Source of the DNA: Planctellipticum sp942493135
GTDB taxonomy: Bacteria > Planctomycetota > Planctomycetia > Planctomycetales > Planctomycetaceae
DNA: 64,000 nt
Direction: 5' to 3'
NCBI GenBank assembly: GCA_942493135.1
Contig: OW818684.1
Coordinates: 5,828,001-5,892,000 of the forward strand
Both the position numbers and the translations under genes were made by a program. Positions within the stretch are counted from its first letter, which is position 1. Each line of letters starts with the position of its first letter. The notes beneath the pieces were generated by a model. It did no database searches and had not been told where the DNA came from. It saw only the letters and a program-made list of their open reading frames with translations. Shown piece by piece: positions 25,831-36,300 of the stretch.

Positions 25831-27255
25831 ATGCCGGAATCTGCCTGGTCTTCGCCCCTGCTGAATCGCCGTCGACTGCTGCAGACCGGCACGGCCGGCG
25901 TCCTGGGGCTCTCGTTGCCCGAACTGCTGGCGCTACAGGCTCGCGGCGCCGCGACGACCGGCGGGGCCGCTGCGAAGCGGGTGATCGTCATTCTCGAACA
26001 GGGCGGGCTGTCCCACATCGATACCTGGGATCCCAAGCCCGAAGCCGCCGTCGACCACCGCAGCCCCCATCGCCCGATCGCCACCAGCGTCCCGGGGATC
26101 CAGTTCACGTCGCTGCTGCCGCACACGGCGAAGATCGCCCGCAAGATCGCCGTCGTCCGCTCGATGTACCACGCGAAGGCGGGGGCCGACGCTCATCCGA
26201 ACGGCACGCAGTACGCGCTGTCGGGCGCCCATCCGAGCGGCCCGACCGAGATGCCCGACATGGGCTCCATCGTCAGCAAGATTCTCGGTCCCCTCAATCC
26301 GGTCTTGCCTCCCTACATCATGGTTCCTGGCAATCACGAGCAGGCAGCAGAAACTCGAACCGGCTTTCTGCCAGCGGCAAACAAAGTCTTCAAGACGGGT
26401 GGCCGTGACCTGTCTGATCCGAAATGGCAGGTCGCCGACCTGCTGGCCCGTCCGGAGAACATCGACCGACGACTGAGCGAACGCCAGCGTCTCCTGGCCT
26501 CGCTCGACGGCACATTCCTCCGGACCACCGGACGGCAGAGCTCGCTCGACGGCATGGACCGCTTCTACGAGCAGGCCTTCGACACGCTCACCAGCCGCAA
26601 GGTGACGGAAGCGTTCAACATCCAGAATGAGCCCGAGTCGATCCGCCAGAAGTACGGCGCCGGACATCGCGGAGCCTGTTATTTGCTCGGTCGCAAACTG
26701 CTCGAAGCGGACGTGCGGTTTGTCACCGTCGACGTCCGCTGGCCGCTGACTCCCGAAACTCCCGGCGGTTTCAACCTCAACTGGGACCATCACGATCTGA
26801 TTTACACCCCCGCCTCGTGCGGCACGGTGCGCGATAAGGCTGGCGGCGAAGGTCGCTACGGCATCGGGCACTGGGTGATGATGGGAAGCACCGACCAGGC
26901 GTTCGCCGCGCTGGTGAGCGATCTCGACGATCGGGGGATGCTCGACGAAACGCTGGTCTGCTTCGTCTCCGAATTCGGTCGGACGCCCCGGCTCAACAAG
27001 TTCCAGGGCCGCGACCACTGGACTCACGCCTATTCGATCGCGATGGCCGGCGCCGGCGTACCGGGGGGCCAGGTGATCGGCTTAAGCGACAAAGACGGCG
27101 GCTACGTCATCTCTCACGGGCAGACCCCCGAGGACTACGCCGCCACGATCTACGAAAAACTGGGCATCAACCGCGATCAGCCCCTCTACACCGCCGCGAA
27201 TCGTCCGGTTTTTTTTGGCCACCTCGGCGAGCCGATTCCCGAGCTGATGGGGTGA
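25831..27255 (+). CDS. DUF1501 exported protein (sulfatase-like fold)
   Basis: 474 aa from MPESAWSSPLLNRRRLLQTG, which carries a twin-arginine leader (NRRRLLQTGTAGVLGLSLPEL). The body shows typical DUF1501 text: VIVILEQGGLSHIDTWDPKPEA, RSMYHAKAGADAHPNGTQY, CFVSEFGRTPRLNKFQGRDHW and GLSDKDGGYV. The family is hugely expanded in Planctomycetes and distantly related to alkaline phosphatases and sulfatases. It is usually paired with DUF1553/DUF1549 proteins, but no such partner is present here. The substrate is unknown. The gene converges with the pyruvyl-transferase gene with only a few bases between. Confidence 0.9.
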   Translation: MPESAWSSPLLNRRRLLQTGTAGVLGLSLPELLALQARGAATTGGAAAKRVIVILEQGGLSHIDTWDPKPEAAVDHRSPHRPIATSVPGIQFTSLLPHTAKIARKIAVVRSMYHAKAGADAHPNGTQYALSGAHPSGPTEMPDMGSIVSKILGPLNPVLPPYIMVPGNHEQAAETRTGFLPAANKVFKTGGRDLSDPKWQVADLLARPENIDRRLSERQRLLASLDGTFLRTTGRQSSLDGMDRFYEQAFDTLTSRKVTEAFNIQNEPESIRQKYGAGHRGACYLLGRKLLEADVRFVTVDVRWPLTPETPGGFNLNWDHHDLIYTPASCGTVRDKAGGEGRYGIGHWVMMGSTDQAFAALVSDLDDRGMLDETLVCFVSEFGRTPRLNKFQGRDHWTHAYSIAMAGAGVPGGQVIGLSDKDGGYVISHGQTPEDYAATIYEKLGINRDQPLYTAANRPVFFGHLGEPIPELMG

Positions 27256-27262
27256 ACAATCC

Positions 27263-28495
27263 TCACGATCGAGCCATCGCAACCTGTCGGGAGAGTTCCT
27301 CGACCATTGCCTCCTGCCTGGCGCGAACTCGCTTACGCGCTTCAGCCGCCTTGGCTTTCGCGGCCGCCGGGTCCTGGGCGAGCGACAGGACCGCCGGGAC
27401 GATGCGGGCGACGTCCGCCGGCTGATCCATGTCGAACAGCCAGTCCCCCAGGCCGATGTCGCGCCACATGAAGCCCTTGCTTGTCTGCTCGGCGAACCGA
27501 CCGACGAGCGCAGGCACGCCGTTGCCGATGCACATGATCGGCGAGTGCATCTCGAGCCCGAACAGCCCCGCCGAACGAACATAGGTGCTGACGGCTTCAT
27601 CCGTCAGCCAGTAGTTCTCGCGCCAGACGACCTTGGCTTTGACATCGTCCGGCAGCGGATCGAACAGCAGCTCCTTCCCCACGGTCATCTGGGACTGGTC
27701 CTCGGGACAGAGCAGGACTTTGAAGCCCGTCTGCCGCGTGACGGCGATGATCGCCTCCCGCAGCGGCGCATGGTCGTGCTCCTTCATTTCCTCGTTCCGG
27801 GCATGTTTTGCCGCGTCGAATGGTCGATCCTTGATCTTCCAGTACGGCGTGAAGCGCAGCCGCGGAATGCAGCAGAGGAACTTCCCGGCCTCCAGCCCGT
27901 GCGCCGCCAGGAATTTCTCCGCAGCCGCGTCGTTTCGCAGATCGACCGCGAAGGCGCCGTCCGGCCCGAACTCCATCACCGGGCACGTACACCCGCCGTC
28001 CTTCGCCAGTTGCAGGGACACCGAATCCCGGAAATAAACGAACTTCGCGCCGCTCAACAATCGGCGTACGGTCTCATCCATGCTCGGTATAGTAATCCCG
28101 AACACTCCGTACGGTTTGTCGGTCGTTTCCGCCCACCGTTTGACATCTTTCGTCGCCACCAGCGACGCTCCCGAACCGTGCAGCAGGAAGTCGCTTTCTG
28201 CGATCGCGGCGTCGATGGCTTTGGACCCCACTGCAATCGTCAACTTTGGGAAGCGCCCCAGCAGCAGGTCTTGCACACCATTGCCGACATCGCTGGGCCA
28301 CAGTGTCACCTCTGCCTCCGGCAGGGACCGCTCCAGCAGCGCCAGCACGCCGGGCGTGTGGCCGATATCGCCGATATTGACCGTCTGCCACGACGACCGC
28401 AGCAGAATCCGCGGAGGACGGCTCTGTGCGGCTGAGATCATCAGTGGACTGGCCAGAGTTGCGGCGAGCGTCTGCAGAAACGTACGGCGCTGCAT
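27263..28495 (-). CDS. Exported polysaccharide pyruvyl transferase-family protein
   Basis: 410 aa. The N-terminus MQRRTFLQTLAATLASPLMIS is a twin-arginine-type leader, unusual because pyruvyl transferases need phosphoenolpyruvate and are normally cytoplasmic. The body matches the family: RSSWQTVNIGDIGHTPGVL near the start, VYFRDSVSLQLAKDGG and EMHSPIMCIGNGVPALVGR in the C-terminal half. In its genomic company (secreted planctomycete families) it may act on glycans outside the cytoplasm or be a non-catalytic derivative. It is the second gene after the DUF6807 gene on the minus strand. Confidence 0.82.
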   Translation of the reverse strand: MQRRTFLQTLAATLASPLMISAAQSRPPRILLRSSWQTVNIGDIGHTPGVLALLERSLPEAEVTLWPSDVGNGVQDLLLGRFPKLTIAVGSKAIDAAIAESDFLLHGSGASLVATKDVKRWAETTDKPYGVFGITIPSMDETVRRLLSGAKFVYFRDSVSLQLAKDGGCTCPVMEFGPDGAFAVDLRNDAAAEKFLAAHGLEAGKFLCCIPRLRFTPYWKIKDRPFDAAKHARNEEMKEHDHAPLREAIIAVTRQTGFKVLLCPEDQSQMTVGKELLFDPLPDDVKAKVVWRENYWLTDEAVSTYVRSAGLFGLEMHSPIMCIGNGVPALVGRFAEQTSKGFMWRDIGLGDWLFDMDQPADVARIVPAVLSLAQDPAAAKAKAAEARKRVRARQEAMVEELSRQVAMARS

Positions 28496-28524
28496 GGTGT
28501 TCGTCCCGGAGGTGTTGTGTCAGT

Positions 28525-29490
28525 TTACTTGGGTGAGGCCGCCGTCTGACCGGCGAAGTCCCGATAGATGGCGCCCGGCTGATAGTCGCCTTCGGTCTGC
28601 GATTCGTGGACTGCGACGCCATAGCGCAGCTTCAGCGTTTCGCCCCTGGCGACGACGATCCGGCTGAGCTCCTGCTTCGTAAAGGCCTGGCGACCAAACG
28701 GGTTCATGGCGAGGAATCCATAGTCGCGGGCGTGGCTCCAGCAGGGACGAAAGTTGTCCGGACCAGCCAGCACGGTCATTCCGACCCAGCGGACTCCGGT
28801 CGCTCCTTCCAGCGGCCCCGCGTAGTCGCACCAGTCGGCGGTCTTGCCCCAGACTTCCGCCCCATTGCGACGCCCGGCGCTGTCCAGGATTCGCCCTCCC
28901 AGCTTGCGATCCACATTGAGCGGCGTCGCAACCCGAATACCGAGTCCCATCTCCTCCTGATCGCCGAAGACCAGGTCGGAGTCCCCCGGTCGAAACTCGC
29001 TGGTTATCTCCAGCAGGTAGCCGTCAGGAATTGTGCGGATCACATACTGACAGGTCTCTTCGGCGACCCTGCCCCGGCCGTCGGCCGTGAGATACCGGTT
29101 AACGACGGCAAACGTCCCGCGACCCGGTCCGCCGGTCGGTTTCTCGCTGAACCGGACGTGTTCGGTCCGAGCCTTCAGCCGCCAGTAGTCGAAACCGCTC
29201 AAGTCGCCGAACGACAGCCAGATTCCGGTGTGCAGTCCGACGTGATCGGTGGCGTCCTGATCTTTCTGCGGAGGATGCCGGCGTGTGACCTGGATTCCCG
29301 AGGAAGTCTTCACGTCCGCAAAGTACGGTCTCGGAACGAGTTCGTCGCGAAAGACATACCGGGCGACTTCAGCGGCTCCCAGCCGGATCGTCAGCTCGCC
29401 GTCCTGGCGGTCGAACTGAATTGCCGGCTCGGCCGCGGAAATTGGGACAATCGGGGAGCAGACGAGCACGGCCTGCAGAATCCATCGCAT
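28525..29490 (-). CDS. Secreted DUF6807 (PmoA-named) family protein
   Basis: 321 aa with a signal peptide (MRWILQAVLVCSPIVPISAAEP). The sequence VPRPYFADVKTSSGIQVTRRHPP, DHVGLHTGIWLSFGDLSGFDYW and FAVVNRY is typical of the planctomycete/Bacteroidetes DUF6807 group, often labelled methane oxygenase PmoA. There is no methane monooxygenase relation to be seen. The fold is probably a beta-sandwich of the galactose-mutarotase type, and the group often sits in glycan-use loci. It is 29 bases upstream of the pyruvyl-transferase gene, so the two may be cotranscribed. Confidence 0.82.
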   Translation of the reverse strand: MRWILQAVLVCSPIVPISAAEPAIQFDRQDGELTIRLGAAEVARYVFRDELVPRPYFADVKTSSGIQVTRRHPPQKDQDATDHVGLHTGIWLSFGDLSGFDYWRLKARTEHVRFSEKPTGGPGRGTFAVVNRYLTADGRGRVAEETCQYVIRTIPDGYLLEITSEFRPGDSDLVFGDQEEMGLGIRVATPLNVDRKLGGRILDSAGRRNGAEVWGKTADWCDYAGPLEGATGVRWVGMTVLAGPDNFRPCWSHARDYGFLAMNPFGRQAFTKQELSRIVVARGETLKLRYGVAVHESQTEGDYQPGAIYRDFAGQTAASPK

Positions 29491-29717
29491 CTGAACGTCC
29501 TGAACCGTGAACCTGATAAATCCCCGTACGTGGCATCGTAGCCGGACCGGGAACCAGGTTCGAGGTCCAGTTGCGGCAAAGATTCTGTAGAGAAAGACTT
29601 CCGTTTATCGTTGAGAGATCTGGACGACCGCGAATCGGAGTGAGACACTGGGGGGACATCCACAGTCATCTCTCCGTCGCGTCGGCCGTTTTGAAATTCA
29701 CGACGCTGGGTCCGGCC

Positions 29718-31928
29718 ATGCCCGTTCTGAAGTGCGCCTGCGGAAGCGAGCTGTCCATCGGCCTCGGGCGGATGCTGGCGGCAGGCGCCGCCGGTGTGCC
29801 TTGTCCCGCCTGCGGCCAACGGCTCGGCGACAGTGCCCCCGCACAACAGGACGGAGATATTGAGTTCGCGGCGGCCGACGACGCGCCGGCCGCCATCCAT
29901 TCTCTTGAGGACGAGTTCTTCGAGGATGATTCGGACGCCAAACTGCCGGAACTGCCGGTGGCGGATGCCGACGCCTTGAGCAGCGGCGGCTTTCGCTGGC
30001 GCGATCAGCTCGCCGCCAGCGGCATTTCGCTCGGTCTGCATGCGGTCGTGCTGCTGGTGCTGGGGCTGTTTGTCTTTCATCCGCTGCTGACGCCGGACCT
30101 GGATCTGATCTTCGTGGAAACAACCTGGCAGCGCGAAGAGGGGGCCGAGGCCTCTCTGGGGGACGACGGAGCGACGCAGATCGTCGCCGCGCCGGTCGAT
30201 TCCAGGATCGTGCATACGAGGGTCTCGACCGAATTCACGCCGTCAACCCTGCAGGACGTGACTGTCGACAATCCGGTGCTTCCCACGAGCCAGGCCTCGC
30301 AGGTGCTGGCGCCTCCTCCCGCGCTGCCGCAGTCCTCGCTGCTCTCGCCCGTCAAGCCGTCCCGGCGGTCCGATCCCGGCAAGGGAGGCCTGGTTCAGGG
30401 AATGGGGGCCGGCCATGCCACGGAAGGGATTCTGGACGGCATCCGCAAAGAGCTGACTGCCGGACCGGTTCAAGTCGTCTGGCTGATGGACGCTTCGATC
30501 AGCATGAACGTCGACCGGCAGGAAGTCGCCGCCCGGCTCTATCCGTTCTATAAGGAAATGGCGCTGCGCGATAAGAGCGAGTCGTTTCCGCTGCTCAGTT
30601 CGGTCGTCCGTTTCGGTGCGGCGCCGCTGGAACTGGTGAAGACGACGCGAGATTTTGGCAAAGTGACTAGCGCCGTAGCCGCGTTGCAGGACGACACGAC
30701 CGGACAGGAAAACGTCTTTAACGCCATTCAATTCTGCCTTGCGCAATACTCGCGCTGGCAGGGGACGTTGATCATCGTCGTCTGGACCGACGAATCGGGC
30801 GATGACACGATGCTGCTGGAAGACACGCTCCGCATGTGTCGGCAGCGCGACGCGGTTGTTCATGTCGTCGGACCGAATGCCGTGTTCGGCAGCGAACGGG
30901 GAACCCACCTCTGGCGGGACGGCGTCACCGGCCTGACATTCCGTCTGCCAGTCAAACGCGGGCCGGAGACGTCTCTGCCGGAACGTCTGCTCCTCCCCTA
31001 CTGGCACGACTCCGGAATTCCGCATGCGAAGATGAACGGCAACCTGGTTGCTCAGGATCTCCCCTGGTACGGCGGCCCGATGCGGGAAGGAATCCTCTCG
31101 GGCTTCGGTCCCTACGCGCTGACCCGGCTGGCCCTGATGACCGGTGGAACCTTTACAATTCTCAACCGTCCTGGCGACCGGACCGTCGCCACGCTGGAGC
31201 AGCTTCGCCCCTACACGCCCGACTACTCCGCAGCGCGGGAATATCTGAGCGAGGTGCAGAGCCTGCCGCTGCGAAAAGCGGTCAGCGATGCGTCGCTCCT
31301 GATCTGGCAGGCGCCGCAGCTCGAACCGCCGCCGATGACGTTCCTGTTCTCCCGCCAGATCTATTACCCGTTCGCGCCATTTATCGACTTCCGGAATCCG
31401 GCCAACTTCCGGACTGCGTTCCGCGACAATCTGCAGAAGGCTATCGCCGGATCGCAGGCCGAGCAGGCCATCATCGAAAAGGCGATCGCCGGTTTCGAAG
31501 CGACCGATCTGGAGCCGGCCTATGAGGAGGAAAAGTCACTCCGCTGGAAGGCCTGGTACGACCTCAACTACGGCCGGCTGCTGGCCAACAGCGTGCGGCA
31601 CATCGAATACCAGCTCACTTGTGCGGCGATCCTGTCCGAAGGGGGCCTCGGTCCCGAGACGAATCACGTCCGGTTCGAAACGTCGAACAAGTATAAGGGG
31701 GGCCGGCTCAGCGAAAGCCGGGCCATTCACGCCAGGGAGCTGCTCGAACGCTGCCGCAAGAACAACCCGGGAACGCAATGGGACCTGCTTGCCGAGTGGG
31801 AACTGAACCGCGAACTGGGCCTGCAGGCCCGCCAGATCGTGATCCCGCCTCCTCCTCCGCCGAAGCCGCCCACGGGGCCTGTGTCGCCGCCGAAGCCGGC
31901 AACGAAGGTGACCTTCCCGACGTTGTAG
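29718..31928 (+). CDS. Membrane-anchored von Willebrand factor A-domain protein with N-terminal zinc ribbon
   Basis: 736 aa from MPVLKCACGSELSIG. Cysteines C6/C8 and C29/C32 form a zinc-ribbon-like start. One hydrophobic helix lies near 105-125 (LHAVVLLVLGLFVFHPLL). A vWA domain begins at VQVVWLMDASISMN with the metal-site DASIS at 258-262. A helical tail follows, ending in a proline-rich stretch (PPPPPPKPP...). The layout (cytoplasmic ribbon, helix, extracytoplasmic vWA) is common in Planctomycetes, where such proteins may scaffold cell-surface assemblies. Function unknown. Confidence 0.82.
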   Translation: MPVLKCACGSELSIGLGRMLAAGAAGVPCPACGQRLGDSAPAQQDGDIEFAAADDAPAAIHSLEDEFFEDDSDAKLPELPVADADALSSGGFRWRDQLAASGISLGLHAVVLLVLGLFVFHPLLTPDLDLIFVETTWQREEGAEASLGDDGATQIVAAPVDSRIVHTRVSTEFTPSTLQDVTVDNPVLPTSQASQVLAPPPALPQSSLLSPVKPSRRSDPGKGGLVQGMGAGHATEGILDGIRKELTAGPVQVVWLMDASISMNVDRQEVAARLYPFYKEMALRDKSESFPLLSSVVRFGAAPLELVKTTRDFGKVTSAVAALQDDTTGQENVFNAIQFCLAQYSRWQGTLIIVVWTDESGDDTMLLEDTLRMCRQRDAVVHVVGPNAVFGSERGTHLWRDGVTGLTFRLPVKRGPETSLPERLLLPYWHDSGIPHAKMNGNLVAQDLPWYGGPMREGILSGFGPYALTRLALMTGGTFTILNRPGDRTVATLEQLRPYTPDYSAAREYLSEVQSLPLRKAVSDASLLIWQAPQLEPPPMTFLFSRQIYYPFAPFIDFRNPANFRTAFRDNLQKAIAGSQAEQAIIEKAIAGFEATDLEPAYEEEKSLRWKAWYDLNYGRLLANSVRHIEYQLTCAAILSEGGLGPETNHVRFETSNKYKGGRLSESRAIHARELLERCRKNNPGTQWDLLAEWELNRELGLQARQIVIPPPPPPKPPTGPVSPPKPATKVTFPTL

Positions 31929-31945
31929 GGCCGGCTGTGCCGGCC
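31929..31945 (+). repeat. GGCCGGC...GCCGGCC hairpin after stop codon (copy 2)
   Basis: GGCCGGCTGTGCCGGCC directly follows the TAG stop of the vWA gene. It differs from the copy at 25680 by a single loop base. It lies between convergent genes and may aid termination. Confidence 0.6.
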
Positions 31946-31985
31946 GACGAGCCTGTCGCCGCTCCGCATTCTGCAGCGAACAGTC

Positions 31986-33101
31986 CTATTCTTTCGTTGG
32001 CGGCTCGCAGGACTTCAACGCGGTCAGCGCATAGGCGGTGACCAGATTCGGGTCCCCCTCCATCCAGCGGCTCGAATTCGCGTTCACCCAGCTCCCGTTC
32101 TCCTGTTGCTGAGCAAACAGGTGCTCGGCCAGCTCTTTTCGCCAGTCGTGTTTCGCCTGATCTGCGTCCTCGACCTGATCGAGTTTCAACGTGCCGAGCG
32201 ACTTCGCAAACAGGAAATAGTAGTAGAACAGTCCGTTCTGCCCCATGCCGGGGTTCTCGGCAACCGTGTAGTGCTTGCGGATCCAGGCCAGCGCTGCCGA
32301 GACCCTCTGGTCGTCAGGCGTCAAGCCGGCGTAAACCATGCTCTTGAGTCCCGCATACGTCATGCTGCCATACGACCGCAGCCCGCCTTCGGGAGTACTG
32401 CCCGACGGCGAGTTGCCGCTCGCCGCCGGCGTGTAGAAGAAGCCTCCGTCGTTCACCGTGTTCTTGCCGGGATTGAACTCGCTTTCGAGGTTCTGGCAGC
32501 GGGACAGGAAAATCAGTGCCTTCTTGACCGCCGGGTCATCCGATTTCGCCCCTGTCGCCTGCAGCGCCTCCAGAAAGAAGACTGTGTTCGAAAGATCCGG
32601 CCGGCCGCCGCTCGGCCCGTAACCAATGCCTCCATAACTGGCATCGCCCGGTTCGGTCTTCTTGGACTCGTCGAACTGCAGGCTCCGCAGGAATTTCTCG
32701 CCGGCGGCGATCGCCTTGTCGAACTTGCCCGAAGCGTTCGCCGCCTGCAGCGTGGTCAGCGCAATCGCCGTCTCGTAGCCGGGAATCCGGCTGTCCGACG
32801 CGGAAATCCGCCCATCCGGCTGCAACAGCCCGGCCAGCAGGTCGAGCGCTTTCGCCAGCGCCGGATCGGTGGGCGGCACTCCCGAGTCGAGCAGCGCCCG
32901 CGCAACCAGCGCCGTGATTCCTGTGGCGTTGGGGGCCGTCCATCCGCCGTCGTCCCGTTGAGCAGTTCGCAGATACGCGATGGCCTTCCGCCGGACGTCG
33001 GCCAGCCTCTTCGGATCCGGGCCGAGTGGCTCGTCGGCGGCCATTAGAACAGGAACGTGCATTCCGAGAAGACACAATCCGCCAAGAAACAATCGGAACA
33101 T
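31986..33101 (-). CDS. Secreted prenyltransferase/squalene-oxidase-like alpha-toroid repeat protein
   Basis: 371 aa, start set at MFRLFLGGLCLLGMHVPVLM for a proper signal peptide. Repeats of the QW type used by terpene cyclases are visible: RDDGGWTAPNATGITALVARAL, NDGGFFYTP, RSYGSMTYAGLKSMVYAG and QQENGSWVNANSSRWMEGDPNLVTAYALTAL. The classical cyclase DxDD motif is not seen, so it is probably not a hopene cyclase. Planctomycetes encode many exported proteins of this repeat fold with unknown ligands. Confidence 0.83.
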   Translation of the reverse strand: MFRLFLGGLCLLGMHVPVLMAADEPLGPDPKRLADVRRKAIAYLRTAQRDDGGWTAPNATGITALVARALLDSGVPPTDPALAKALDLLAGLLQPDGRISASDSRIPGYETAIALTTLQAANASGKFDKAIAAGEKFLRSLQFDESKKTEPGDASYGGIGYGPSGGRPDLSNTVFFLEALQATGAKSDDPAVKKALIFLSRCQNLESEFNPGKNTVNDGGFFYTPAASGNSPSGSTPEGGLRSYGSMTYAGLKSMVYAGLTPDDQRVSAALAWIRKHYTVAENPGMGQNGLFYYYFLFAKSLGTLKLDQVEDADQAKHDWRKELAEHLFAQQQENGSWVNANSSRWMEGDPNLVTAYALTALKSCEPPTKE

Positions 33102-33308
33102 TGCGCGAGTCCTTACGAGATAAACGGGGCCTGTCCTCACCGGAGCAGCAGATTGTGTGCCCGAGCAGACGTGCCGCAGATTGTGCCGGACTGCAACCAT
33201 TGCCACCCGGTGGCGAGGAAAAGCTCACCGGCGCCGAGGAAAGAATCGCCGCGCATCCGTGGGCGCGACGTGTCGCAGACACGATCGCTCAACCGCCATT
33301 CCATCCCG

Positions 33309-36300
33309 TCAAACCCCCGTCTCCACCGGCCAGGCGTCGAGTGCCGCCAAGACGCGGCCAAGTTCCGTCTCCAAGGTCGCCAGCTTCTCCGTCGCGCCAT
33401 CCAGTGTTTCGTTGCGGCCCTGGGCTTCGAGCGCCAGAGCCGCCTCGACGAGCGGCTCGGCTCCAAAGTATGTCGCCGAGCCCTTCAGAGTATGCGCCGA
33501 TCGCCTCAGCAGCTTGAAGTCGCCGGACTCGATCGCACGGCGGATCTCGGCGAGCAGGGTCGGCGACTGCGATTTCAACAGCCCTGCGAATTCCTGCAGC
33601 ACTTGAGGGTCGCTGCCGAGATGTGCCCGGGCGACGTCCCAGTCGACCGCGGGCGGCGAACTGCCGCCGTCAGCCGGCGGCGAGAATTGCAGGACCGGCG
33701 AACGGCTCGGATTCGCCGCGGAAACGATCGGTATCGGGGACGCAGCGGGCGGCGGTACGAGTGTCGGCAGGCAGAGTGCAGGAAAACGCTCGACGGCGCG
33801 ATACATTTCGGTGGGGACGATTGGCTTCGCGACGTAGTCATCCATGCCGGCGGCAAGACAGCGCTCGCGGTCCCCCTTCAGCGCCTCGGCGGTCATCGCC
33901 ACGATCGGAATGTGCCCCCCCGAATGTTCCTCCCGCTCGCGAATGGCGGCGGTTGCCTCGTAACCGTCCATGACCGGCATCTGCATGTCCATCAGTACGA
34001 CATCGAATTCCTGCTCGGCGAGAGTCGTGACCGCTTCGGCGCCGTTCTCTGCGAAGTCCACCTGATGGCCGCGGGAATGCAGCAAACCCATCGCCACGCG
34101 ACGATTGATTTCGTTGTCCTCGACCAGCAGCACCCGCCGTGGTTGAACTGCGGCGGAGTTTCCGTCCCGCGACGCGGGCTTTTGAGTCGACGCAGCCTCT
34201 CCCCGTCCGAACTGACGCAGGATTTCATTGAGCAATTCCGACGCGATGACCGGCTTAGTCATGAAACGGCAGATGCCGTACTTCTGAAAGACATCCCCTT
34301 CGACCGGCGCGACTCCCGAAGAGATCATGATCATCGGGCACTTCCGGCTCTCCAGGAGGCTCTGAACGCTCTTCGCGAACGCGAACCCGTCCTCGTCGGG
34401 CATATGGTGGTCGAGCAGGATCAGCTGGACGGGATGCGGCGACTCCTCTGCCAGCCTCAACGCCTGCCTGGCCGTCTTGGCGGAATCCGCCAGCACCGGC
34501 TGCATCCGCCAGTGCTGCAGCATTTCGCTCAGAATGCGTAGATTCGTCGAGTTGTCGTCGATGACCAGCACGGGGATGTTCTGCAGCGAATCGAGCTCGG
34601 CGGGCCGGGGCAGATGCTGATCGGCGGCGATGCCGAACTCGGCGGTGAAGTGCATTGTCGTACCGCGGTCGACTTCGCTTTCGAGCCACATGCGACCGTG
34701 CATCATCTCGACCAGCTGCCGCGAGATGGCAAGGCCGAGACCCGTGCCGCCGAAACGCCGCGTGGTCGATGATTCGGCCTGCACGAACGGACGGAACATC
34801 TGACTCTGCTTTTCGAGCGGGATCCCGATTCCAGTGTCGCTGACGGTGACATGCAGCCGGACGGTCTCGGAAGTGATCGCCTCGGCTTCGAAATTCATGA
34901 AAACCTCGCCCGCGTCGGTAAATTTGACTGCGTTGCCGAGGAGGTTGACCAGCACCTGCTGGATCCGGCCGGGATCGCCGCGCAAGTGATCTGGGACTTC
35001 CGGGGCCACGCGGCACGCGAGCTCCAGACCCTTTTCCGCGGCTCGGAGCATGAGCATCTGCGAGGCGCGAGCGACGCATTCGGAGATCCGGAACTCGACG
35101 CATTCCAGCTCCAGCCGGCCCGCTTCGATCTTGGAAAAATCGAGGATGTCGTTGAGCAGCCGCAGCAGAACGTGGGCTGACTCGGTGATCGTCGCCAGAT
35201 AATCGCGCTGATGCGAACGCAGCTCCGTCTGCGACAGCAACTGGGCCATGCCGATGATGCCGTTCATGGGGGTCCGGATCTCGTGGCTCATATTGGCCAT
35301 GAACGAGCTCTTCGCGCGACTGGCCGACTCTGCGGATTCCTTGGCCTGTCGCATGGCTTCCAGCGACATGATCTGGTCCGTGATATCCAGGACGCCGCAC
35401 ATGACGGCCCGTCCATCATCGGCTTCGACCGGACTGAGGCCGACTTTAACGGGAAACTCTGAGCCGTCCTTTCGGACCCCGTACAATTCGAGATGAGGCC
35501 CCATGGCGCGCTGAACGGGCGCTTGAAAGAATCGCCTGCGGTGCTCGGGATGTCCGGGCCGAAACCGCTCGGGAATGAGCATCTCGATCGGCTGCCCGAT
35601 CAGCTCTGCCGCCGCGTAGCCGAAGAGCGTCTGGCTGCGCGAGTTGGCCATCAGAATGCGGCCATCCTCGTGGACCATCATCAAAGCCGCGGGAGAAGCC
35701 TCGACGGCTCTTCGAAAACGCTCGCGCAGCAGGTGCTCCTCCGTCACGTCGGTGATCGATCCGGCCGCTCGCGTCGGCTGACCGGAGGCGTTCCAGATCG
35801 CCTGGCCGCGCGCGCGAAACCAGCGGTACTGGCCCGAACTGGATCGCAACCGGTATTGCACGTCGTACGGCTTGCGACATTTCAGATGAGCGTCGACCTC
35901 GCGCATCACCCAGTCGTGGTCGTCCGGATGGAGGATCGATTCGAAGGACGCGAAGACATCGGGAAAGTCGTCCTCCGCATGGCCGATCAGCTCCTTCATC
36001 CGCGGCGAGTAGTAGACTTCGCCGGTGAGAATATTCCAGTCCCACAGGCCGTCGGTCGATCCGCGCACGGCCAGGTCAAAACGCTCTTCCGACGCGCGGA
36101 GCTGTGCCGTCTTTTCTGCGACGGTTCGATCGAGTGAAGCCTTGGACTCGGCAAGCCGGATGTTGATCTCGCGGAGTTCCCCTTCTGCACCGCGGAAGGC
36201 CCGGACTCCATACCAGAACGCGGCGATATAGGCCCCCAGCCGCAGAAAATGCCACCACCACCAGCCGCCGTTCCACACGACCGACGTGGAGAACAGCACT

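Noticed and set aside
28525..29490. Methane oxygenase PmoA annotation for this gene
   Set aside because: The family label is historical. The protein is a secreted soluble beta-rich protein with no membrane monooxygenase features.
31986..33101. Squalene-hopene cyclase
   Set aside because: QW-like repeats are present but the catalytic DxDD motif is absent, the protein is short (371 aa) and it carries a signal peptide.
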